Shown here one piece after another: positions 55,519-64,000 of a stretch of DNA of 64,000 nucleotides. The stretch spans positions 45,712,573 through 45,776,572 of the forward strand of contig NC_052507.1 of NCBI RefSeq assembly GCF_014356525.2, in the 5' to 3' direction. A model generated the notes under the pieces. It was not told where the DNA came from, did no database searches, and worked only from the letters and a program-made list of their open reading frames with translations. Origin of the DNA: Nilaparvata lugens (lineage: Eukaryota > Arthropoda > Insecta > Hemiptera > Delphacidae). How positions within the stretch are numbered: position 1 is the stretch's first letter; the number at the start of each line of letters is the position of its first letter. The position numbers were made by a program, and so were the translations under genes.

Positions 55519-57890
55519 CTTGCTACTGCATAAAAAATATTTACTCATTAGAACCTGAACTTTCTCGAACCGATTTCCCACTCAGCAGCATCTCCCATTC
55601 ACAATCCATCAAGATATCTATCCTACCAATAATTTTTCATAACCAGGGATATATTTTGTAGTTTTGGTCTCACACCAGGGCGTACCATTTGCCATGCTAC
55701 CAATTTCTCCTAAATAGGTTGGATAGCATTTCTCACCTATTAACCTAAAGAAAATTATCGGCTCCAAAATGGTAGATTCTTGATAAATTATGAATGGATC
55801 TATTGCTTATGAATAAGAAATTCAGTTTTCAGAGCAAATCAACTTATAATCTTCATAAGAATTTTGGCAATATACAACACAAATCCACAAAACAATACCT
55901 TACACACTTAAACATCTAGCATCATTACAAGCTAAAATACTTATCCATTTATATAGTTGAAAACAATGGCTATAGGCTTGTAGACACACAAATCAAATTA
56001 TACAAACTTAGAACACCATAAAACTGTTCAAATCTCGAATTAAAACATTATAAATTTCAATTAAACAGAAACATATTCAGAGAGCACAAAACACTTTCAA
56101 CTGCCAGCCACCATTTTCTAGAGAGAAGCTAACAAGTACAGAGCAAAGCCACACCTCAAACCAGTGACGACATTATGAACACGTCATTGATATTAAATTC
56201 CAAAAAATTATAAATTACAAGTTTAGAATTTACATTTTACATTTGTTCTCAATAAAACTTTATTTCGAAACTGTTATTCTAAATTTATATATCCTCTATA
56301 TTTATAATGATCTCTTAATTCTGTTAACTCTGTTTTGGTGATACCATGGAATGTGCAACACAATTATTTACGATAAATTCTCAGTTAAAAGTTGTCCGCA
56401 TATCGATTACTCTGATATTTACTATCAAGTTTTATAGATCTCGAATTGAAGATTCGATTTTAATCAAGAAAAATTGTAATATTACAAAAGTTAGGGTAGA
56501 GAATTTACTTCACATTATATTGTGGTTATTCAAAAGTTTTATAAGATTTATAGTTTTTTTAATGTAAAAATAAAGAATTGAAAAGGTTATTTATTCAGAA
56601 TAATTAAGGTAATCCTTCTCCATCTTTTCACGATAAAATAATGTAATAATGTATTTCAAAAACGTTATTTCATGTGGATTTTTGGAAATTTTCATGCAAA
56701 AGAAATGACCAAATGTGGGACAAGAAATGTAGAAAAAACCGTTCTATTCATGTTCTTTTCTGAGAGTTCAGTATACATGTTCAGTATAACGTGAAAATGT
56801 AGAAACAAAAAAAAAACGTTATTTTCGAATTTCAGTTTCACGTACTTTTCACGTGAAAAGTTGGAACATTTCCACTTTTTCACCTGAAAAAAATGGGATT
56901 TTCTCGACTTTTCCACCAGAATATGACGTTATAATGTAAAACTGTGAGGACATAATTTTCACGTGAAAAAAACGTTCTTGTGTTATCTTGGACTTTCCTT
57001 TCACGAGAGGGAGAGTCATGCATATTTAAATACATTTTTAGGTTATTAAATAAATTTGCTAGCAGATTAATTCAGGAAATAAAATTCTTATTTTCTAATT
57101 TGTAAAGATTGTATACTTTGAACTGTTATTCGTTCTAGAGATGTTCAAACACCGGATCCTGAAGGAAAATCTGAATGCTTCAAAAATTGAGATTGAATTG
57201 AGGTGCAGTAACATAACCCAGTATGTAGCTAAAAATCTGGTGTGGCGCACTCACACAACTTTCTTTGACGTTATGAAAATTGATCAACTGGCGCTAGTGT
57301 TCCCGCGCATATCAAATCTACTATTCTAAGATCTGAGACAGCTGGTGACAGGACAATAGCGCTCCAGACACACGGAGTCTGCTATCTCTTCATAGTGAAT
57401 GATTTAATAGAATCAACAGTTGCCAACAGTTTGCAATTAAATAATCTTATTTTCTCGCATTTCGAGCTTATTTTCAATCTTAGGTGAAAATGTTACTGAA
57501 CATAAATTGTAGAAATATTCATGCTGAATCTTTTCCACGAATTTTTTTTTATTTAAATTGTATCTGAAGCCTGATAATTTAGAATCTAAAATCAAACTTT
57601 GCATAGATGGGGCGGTGCTCCTGAAATTTTCACAGATATGGGACTTGTGGCAGTCAATAGAGCTTATCAATGACTTTTTTAGGTGTGAATTTGATCAAAA
57701 TCGTTGGAGTCGTTTTCGAGAAAATCGCGAAAAACCCTGTTTTTTACGCCATTTTAGCCGCCATCTTGAATTGCATTTGATCGAAATTGTTCGTGTCGGA
57801 TCCTTATAGTGTAAGGACCTTAAGTTTCAAATTTCAAGTCATTCCGTTAATTGGGAGATGAGATATCGTGTACACAGACACACATACACT

Positions 57891-57979
<89 letters not shown>

Positions 57980-58274
57980 GACCAATACCCAAAAACCATT
58001 TTTTTGGACTCAGGGGACCTTGAAATTTAGAAATTTAGAAATTGGGGCACCTTAATTTTTCTTGGAAAGCAATACTTTCCTTACCTATGGTAATAGGGCA
58101 GAGGAAAGTAAAAAATTGCTACTTTAAACAGGAAGAGATTAAATTATTCTGGAGAACCACAATAAGGACCTTTTTCAATAGATAAATGACATGCATATGA
58201 GTTGTTTTAATAAACAACTTCTCACATTATTTATGTCTTAACAATTTGCATCCCTTAATTTCTCATCAATATGT
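54529..58274. repeat. Duplicated block 2, second copy
   Basis: Matches 33213-36974 with scattered one-base indels and a different CA-repeat length. Includes the dispersed repeat at 56380-56490 and the CACGTG-rich palindromic patch near 56840-57000. Confidence 0.92.
57893..57978. repeat. (CA)n microsatellite, second copy
   Basis: Longer CA tract than at 36597, with one ACCAC interruption at a different place. Confidence 0.92.
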
Positions 58275-58275
58275 A

Positions 58276-58490
58276 ATAGGTATTTGGGCCAATACACATC
58301 AATACATATTCATGGAGATGTATTGATGTGTATTGATATCAATACAGCTGGTTATGTATTGATATCCATGGATATGTATTGATTTGTATTGATATCAATA
58401 GGTATTTGGGCCAATACACATCAATACATATCCATGGATACCTATTGATGTGTATTGGCCCAAATACCTATTTATATCAATACATTTTTT
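58276..58490. repeat. Hairpin-rich repeat (ATTGATATCAAT motif)
   Basis: TAGGTATTTGGGCCAATACA occurs directly at about 58277 and 58399, and inverted at 58443-58470. The last two form a 28-base-pair stem around a palindromic CCATGG loop. GTATTGATATCAATA recurs between them. Confidence 0.85.
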
Positions 58491-59455
58491 TTATTGATCT
58501 TTATTGATCACTTCCACTAGGGGAAACATTCATTTTTTCGATGTGTTAGCCATTCACGTCTGACTAACCCCACACCTCCGCCGCTTTCCTTCTCAAATTT
58601 GACAACTTGATACATGGCTTGGCTTGGTCCTTTAAAAATAATTGATTAATTATTAATTTGAAAGTAAATAGCTTGTTTACAAAAATGGTTGATCTTGGCC
58701 TGCAACAAGTTCTTTTGAACTTCCGCTTGATATGTTCTAATAAAAGGCTATAGGTCCGGCCTAGCTAGATTGAAATATTTCAACCATATGCCTCAAGAGA
58801 ATAACTAACTATAAATAAGGTAGTAACTACTCTCTATAAGTAGTAAATTATAATATTACCCATATTACAAAGCCAGATTTACATTTCATAAACGCTTGAA
58901 ATCCCATGCTGACTTGAAAACTAGCCTACAATATATTAGCATCATTAAACATAATTAAACTTTCAATTCGAATAACTTTGAAGAGAAGCTTACAAGAACA
59001 GAAACTTGAATCCACTATACTAATGTAGACGACCATTCTCCAAGTATTTTATTATTATTGTTTATTAAATATGTTGAACATGTTTGACTTCTGGATTCAA
59101 CTTGAATCTTAAAGGTTCAGCCCAACCTACAATGGGAAAATGAGGTAAACACATTGTCAGTTATTGATGAGTCTCGTGGCAGGTTGGGTCGTAAAGCCAA
59201 CCTAACTTGAGTGGACTGTATGGTGTGAGAAAAAGAATTTGATAAAAGAACTAACACTTGTCTAGTTCTTCACCACAGACCCAACAAAGTGTTATACAAA
59301 TCGTAGTTGACTCTGGAAGCTAGAGTGTTTGAAAAGAATAAATTGTAATTGTAAACCTGAAAAATGTAATAGTTATAAATTGAAACATGTGGTAATGATT
59401 CTTCTAAATAAAGACAAAGTTGTACAGAAACAATGACTGATTTTATTTTGCCTTT
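58491..59455. other. AT-rich non-coding stretch
   Basis: Nothing recognisable apart from ordinary AT-rich sequence. Confidence 0.5.
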
Positions 59456-59618
59456 TTGTCATAGGCTGGAAATAGTTCACAAACGAACAAGTTTTACTAA
59501 TGATGGAGATATAAAAAGGGGTAATACCATAATACAAATACTTGCAGAAAATTCAAAAGTGTCATTAAGTCAATGGATATTACAAAACATTTGTGAAAAT
59601 CTGAATATAAGAATATAA
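59456..59618 (+). other. Possible exon or coding relic
   Basis: After a good acceptor (TTGCCTTTTTGTCATAG) comes an open stretch reading LEIVHKRTSFTNDGDIKRGN, then SLSQWILQNICENLNIRI and a stop. The composition is protein-like, but I do not recognise it and no partner exon is visible. Confidence 0.25.
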
Positions 59619-60355
59619 GAATACAATAATGATTATGGATAAGTTTTCAATGTAAATTAATATGTAATTTAAATATAGACAGATATAAAGACAGATGTAA
59701 ACTTGATAATTTTGGTTTCTTTCCAATAACTGAGTTGAGAAATTTAATAGTCCTAGATTAACATATTTATGAAGTCAATAATTCAATAGGTAAAGCAATT
59801 GTCTGTGAATTCACTTTCACTGATTCTTAAGATTATTGTTCCTGAAAAAATGAGTTACAAAAAGGCTAGAAATATTACACAGTATTGATGATTAGAATCA
59901 ACCATGGATCATCAATAAATTCAGAATAAATCTCAACAAATCATAACAATACTTAGTATGACGTGGGAGTACACCAGAAGCAACTTGGCTAATGTGTAGA
60001 ACAGAGCAAAGACACTGTACTGTCTGATTTAAAATGATTGATAATTAGTGTGAAAACGTTGAACGTTCCTAGAATTATACATATACAGAATTACTGAATG
60101 TGACTTCAAATACTTGAAGTGGCAAAATTGTTGCACAACAGGCTTTCCAATGTTGTGATAAAACGGGGAAAGAGACTCATAAAAAAGGTAAGTAGAAGTT
60201 TCAAAGTAACAAATAAGTAGCAAATTAAAAATAATTAAAATATGAATAATTATTGGAAATATCTCTGTGTAAAATGGGCCAAAGAAAGTCTAAAAATATT
60301 GAAAGTGACAAAAACTCATCTGATAAACAATCGTTGCAAGTCAGGCCATCTAACT
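59619..60355. other. AT-rich flank of Gypsy element 3
   Basis: Mostly featureless. A short plus frame at 60271 begins MGQRKSKNIESD and is cut by the LTR; too short to interpret. Confidence 0.45.
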
Positions 60356-60726
60356 TGTTCCTGGGAGGGTGCGTGCGACACACACCAGTGACTCGGACCT
60401 GGACAGGCGGCAGGGCACCTTGGTTGCAATCAGTGAGAGATAAGGAGACGAATTAGGAGGACACCAAAGACCGATGAAGGAGAACTCCAACGACCGATGA
60501 GACGAGCTCCGTCGACCAAAGAGAAGAGCACGGAAGACCGATGAATGACCTCAGAGCGGATAAACTGTTGTATTTGTTAATACATAAAGAAAGGAATTAG
60601 GATAGAAAAAGAATTAGAGTCGAGAATGAGTTGCTAAACTGAGGAGTTGATACCGCGCCCATTGTATCCAGCCATCTAGATCATCGATCATATAGCCATC
60701 TAGATTATGGCGGGGAATATGCAACA
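60356..60726 (-). repeat. 3' LTR of Gypsy element 3
   Basis: 371 bases, TGTTCCTGGGAG to ATATGCAACA in plus orientation, with a purine tract (AAAAAGAGGA on the minus strand) directly inside. It contains short CCGATGA-type repeats and a duplicated CATCTAGAT word. Confidence 0.7.
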
Positions 60727-60846
60727 TCCTCTTTTTATTAAATAATGAAGATAACTCAAACAATTACATAATAATATTATCATTCTCATCAGCAAATTAT
60801 AATAAGTGAAATAAGCATAAAAAAACATTTAACCATGCCGGTTTTT
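60727..60846 (-). other. Element 3 sequence between pol and LTR
   Basis: AT-rich, with the purine tract next to the LTR. Confidence 0.6.
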
Positions 60847-61778
60847 TCATCTGTCGTGCCCATGCTCCATTATTACTGTATTTACCTTATCCTTTTCTTC
60901 CCCCATTCCTTGATTCTTATGCCTGTCTACATCTAAGTCCCTGTTACCAGGTACCTCAATTAAATTGAAACGATTTCTCCTGTAACTACCATCATTAGTT
61001 TCTACAATATACGATCTGGGATGTAATGATTTTTCCTGTATATTACCATAACATCTCCTGTCAGTTATCCAAACTTTGTCACCTAGCTCATGATTAGATA
61101 ACTCCCTAACTCTATGTCTTCTATTAAATTGGTCAGCCATAGTATTTTGTCTTTTCACACTCAATTCTTTTACTTTATTAGGAGGTGTCACATTTGGGAA
61201 TAATTGATGTTTTACAACTGGCAATCTAGTCTACAATTGTCTACTCATCAAAAGTTCAGCTGGAGAAAACCCATTGTAAAGGGGTGTGCTTCTATATCCA
61301 ATAAAGCATCATATAATCATCTTTATTTATATTTATGAGATTTTTAGCCGTATTAACAGCTGCCTCAACTTGTCCATTTGATTGACTGAAATATGGAGAA
61401 CTAGTTTCATGACAGAAATTGTAATTTTTAGCAAATTGTTTGAACTTAAAAGAAAATTGAGGCCCATTATCAGTGCGCACCGAATCACAAATACCAAACC
61501 TACTAAATAACTCTTTAAATTTTTCAATGATCACCTCTTCAGTCATGGAAGTGAGTTGGAAAATTTCAAAAAAAATTAGAATAATAATCTGTTACTATTA
61601 AATACCATTGGTTGCATTTAAACAAATCAGCACCCAGTTCTTGCCAAGGACGATCTGGTAAAGATCCTAGGTAGAAAGGTTCTCTTGGATTTGGTCTATT
61701 TTCTAAACACTTACTGCAATTTTTTACAAGCCTTTCAATCTGAGAATTGACACCCAACCACCATACAGACATAGCCAC
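60847..61778 (-). pseudogene. Gypsy element 3 integrase, broken
   Basis: Three pieces in order: zinc-domain end and first Asp region at 61566-61778 (NCSKCLENRPNPREP, ELGADLF); catalytic core at 61292-61546 (RTDNGPQFSFKF, SPYFSQSNGQVEAAVN, containing Asp and Glu of the DDE triad); C-terminal part at 60847-61224 (LGDKVWITDRRCYGNIQEKS, RNRFNLIEV). Frameshifts or stops separate them near 61550 and 61250. Confidence 0.85.
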
Positions 61779-61824
61779 TGTACGTCTACATTTAGTGATT
61801 CCTTGATGCCCTGCTTGAATAAAT

Positions 61825-62534
61825 TCACAAACTTAATTTTGTAAAGGAGGTGGAGTTACAATCTGAGAACTCTTCATCAAACACAATAGAAAATTCATTT
61901 CTAAATTGGTAGTAAGGCATAAGTATGTTTGGAATCTTATTCTTTTTAGGCCAACCATCATGAGAATACAATTTTATGTTCTTACAAATATCATCTGTCT
62001 CTTGCGATTGAATAATTTTGTCCAAATAATAATCTTTGACAGGAACATTACTCTTAATGAATCTGACATACTTTTCCACCTCCTTTACTACCTCCCATAC
62101 TTTTCAAGTTCCTCTGCACTTTGATTGTGAGGCAAAGGGTTTCTAGACAAAGCATCAGCTAAAATTAATTGTTTCCCTGGAACATACTGTACAATATAGT
62201 CATAACACATCAATCTAAGTCTGAATCTCTGTAATCTGGGAGTTGAAGAATCCAAATTTTTTGTTTGTAAAATATGAACTAGAGGTTTATGATCAGTTTC
62301 TAAAATAATTTTTACTCCATTTACATACTCAGAAAACTTTTCAGTTACCCATGTCAATGCTAGACATTCTTTTTCAATTTGTGCATACCGTTTTTTTGTT
62401 TCTGTCAATGTTCTTGAAGTATATCCTACTAACTCTTTTACATTACCATTTATCTGCATAAGACAACCTCCAATACCATATGAGCTTGCATCTGCACTTA
62501 CAATCAAAGTTTTTGAAGAATCGAAAAATTTCAA
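61825..62534 (-). pseudogene. Gypsy element 3 RNase H and linker, broken
   Basis: RNase H at 62088-62534 with VSADASSYGIGGCLMQ, YAQIEKECLALTW, LETDHKPLVHIL and VPGKQLILADALSRN. A second frame at 61825-62079 continues toward the integrase after a shift near 62085. Confidence 0.85.
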
Positions 62535-62560
62535 AGTGGGAGCATCTATTAAAGTTTTCT

Positions 62561-63826
62561 TTATCTGATTTCACGCCTGTATCTGATCAGGCCCCCATTT
62601 GAAACATATATCATCTTAAAACAATTCTTAAACAATTCATAGAGAGGCGACAATATGTCTGACCTCTTTTCAATGAAACGATTTGCAAAATTTACAATGC
62701 CTAGAAACTGCTGAACTTCATTTTTATTCTTAGGTGCTGGAAATTTATTTATTGAATCAACTCTATCAGGATCTATTTTTACCCCTTCTTGGGTAACTAC
62801 ATGCCCCAAGAATTTCACACTTGTTACACCAAACTGACATTTTTCTTTATTTAATGTAATACCCTCCTCCTGCAATTTTGTTAGTAGTACCTGACGCAAT
62901 GCTGTGTCATGCTCTTCTATATTTTCTCCAAAAACCAATACATCATCAACATGATAAATTAAATTATTCAATCCAGTAAACAACTTAGCATATTTTGTAA
63001 CAAAATACTCAGTAGCACATGAAATGCCAAATGGAAGTCTAGTAAATTTGAAACGTCCAAAAGGACAAATGAGACAGGTTAACAATTGGCTGTCTTTATC
63101 TAACTTCACCTGATAAAATGATTTGTTAGCATCTAATTTAGAAGAATATTTAGCCTTGTTAAGCTTTGTCAATGTTGATTCTTCTTTTGTAATTGGATGA
63201 TAAGGCCTTTGTACATATTCATTTAGCTTAGTATAGTCCCCACAGATTCTAACCTCAGTGTCTTTTTGCACACACACTATAGGTGCGACCCAGTCTGTCA
63301 CTTCCTCTACTGGCTCAATGATACCCAAACTTTTGAGCCTCTCAATTTCATTTTCCAATTTTTTTAACAACGGTATTGGCACTATTCTTGGCACAGTTTG
63401 TGCAAATGGTTGAGCATGGGATTGAAGTTTAATACTTATCTGATCTTTAAACTCCCCTAAGCCCGAGAACAATTCAGGAAATTCTGCAATTGGATCAAAA
63501 GTAGTATTGATCTTCTTTTCCAAAGAATTTATTTTATGTACTTGAATTACATTCAAAGCCCTTATAGCGCATTGGCCCAATAGAGGTTGTGACAAATTCT
63601 GGATAATTACAGCATTACAATCAAAAGTTTTTTTGTTATAGGTCAGTGTCACCTCCAACTGTCCTAAAACTGATAATTGCTTATTATCTGGCCCCCTAAC
63701 AATACACTGAGTTTGTTTCAATTTATCCATCAAATGTTTTGGGATATGTGAATCAGATAAATAGACATCACTATCAGCACCTGTGTCTACTAAAAACTTA
63801 ATGTCCTTGTCAAATTGATGAACCAA
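62561..63826 (-). pseudogene. Gypsy element 3 protease and reverse transcriptase
   Basis: 421 open codons: retropepsin with LVDTGADSDVYL near the start, then RT with VRICGDYTKLNEYV, KLDANKSFYQVKLDKDSQLL, FKFTRLPFGISCATEYF, the active site YHVDDVLVF, and KFLGHVVTQEGVKIDPDRV. Near 62615 the frame shifts, and a TGA at 62571-62573 interrupts the corrected frame before RNase H. Upstream, another shift near 63830 separates it from a residual DDTPTEQFIGMVSQSANR segment. Confidence 0.9.
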
Positions 63827-63905
63827 GGCATAATCCTATTAGCAGACTGTGAAACCATGCCTATGAATTGTTCAGTTGGAGTATCATCAATAATAAACTA
63901 ATACA

Positions 63906-64000
63906 CCTCCTCCTCTTCCTCCTCCTCCACCTACTCCTCCTTCACCTCCTCATCCTCTCCTCCTCCACCACCTACACCTCCTCCTTCACCTCCTCCTCCT
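63906..64000. repeat. Pyrimidine-rich trinucleotide array (CTC)n
   Basis: CCTCCTCCT/CCTTCACCT units to the window end; the minus strand is a GGA-repeat tract. It continues past the window. Confidence 0.85.

Larger units (their letters stand above)
60356..64000 (-). mobile_element. Decayed Ty3/Gypsy element 3, 5' end beyond the window
   Basis: Minus-strand element with its 3' LTR at 60356-60726 and pol from 60847 to about 63826. It is a different lineage from the tandem pair: the RT active site is HVDD rather than MDD, and the RNase H and integrase resemble the K02A2.6-like group. The gag and 5' LTR would lie to the right of 64000. Confidence 0.85.

Noticed and set aside
60253..60456. Short frame beginning MGQRKSKN with an N-myristoylation-like start
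   Set aside because: Only about 30 codons precede the LTR, the rest is LTR sequence, and no partner coding region is visible.

Overview
The window looks like a repeat-dominated piece of an AT-rich insect genome, most likely hemipteran (planthopper-like). That placement is an inference from the repeat types and from one host gene. There is no bacterial-style gene organisation. The only confident host gene is the 3' end of an FHIP (FAM160, HOOK-interacting protein) family gene: two spliced exons on the + strand at 40833-41074 and 42678-42777. Nearly everything else is transposable-element DNA in various states of decay.

Layout. (1) 1-12825: two antiparallel copies of one CR1/Jockey-like LINE, one nested inside the other. 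Copy A (- strand, 1-3032 plus 11826-12825) is interrupted inside its ORF1 by copy B (+ strand, 3033-11825), with CTCT on both sides. Copy B itself carries a GC-rich foldback element and a 2.5-kb DD41D mariner-type transposon. (2) 12826-17618: AT-rich DNA with tandem and dispersed repeats. (3) 17619-32917: two nearly identical Ty3/Gypsy elements (- strand) arranged LTR-internal-LTR-internal-LTR with intact gag and pol. (4) 32918-36974: a LINE fragment, then a decayed Gypsy gag and a CA microsatellite. (5) 36975-46984: a 100-N assembly gap, a tRNA-derived SINE, a coiled-coil ORF, a second mariner-like relic, the FHIP exons and a 5'-truncated Jockey-like LINE with a clean 593-codon frame. (6) 46985-58274: LINE copy C with a solo LTR in its 3' UTR, then a second copy of the blocks seen at 16221-17618 and 33213-36974. 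(7) 58275-64000: a hairpin-rich repeat, then a decayed third Gypsy-type element (- strand) that runs off the right end.

The strongest structural message is a large duplication. Sequence 1-2588, 16221-17618 and 33213-36974 is repeated, in order and orientation, at about 49155-52620, 52621-54017 and 54529-58274. The two copies differ by the tandem Gypsy insertion in one and a 13.6-kb deletion with CAT microhomology in the other. Because a 100-N gap lies just past the end of the first copy, this may be two haplotypes scaffolded in series rather than a true duplication.

No CRISPR array, operon or rRNA gene is visible, and the only tRNA-related sequence is the SINE. I do not see a clearly new biological system. 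The most interesting items are the nested LINEs, the tandem Gypsy array with a putative -1 frameshift site (GTTAAAC), the GC-rich foldback, and the haplotype-or-duplication question.
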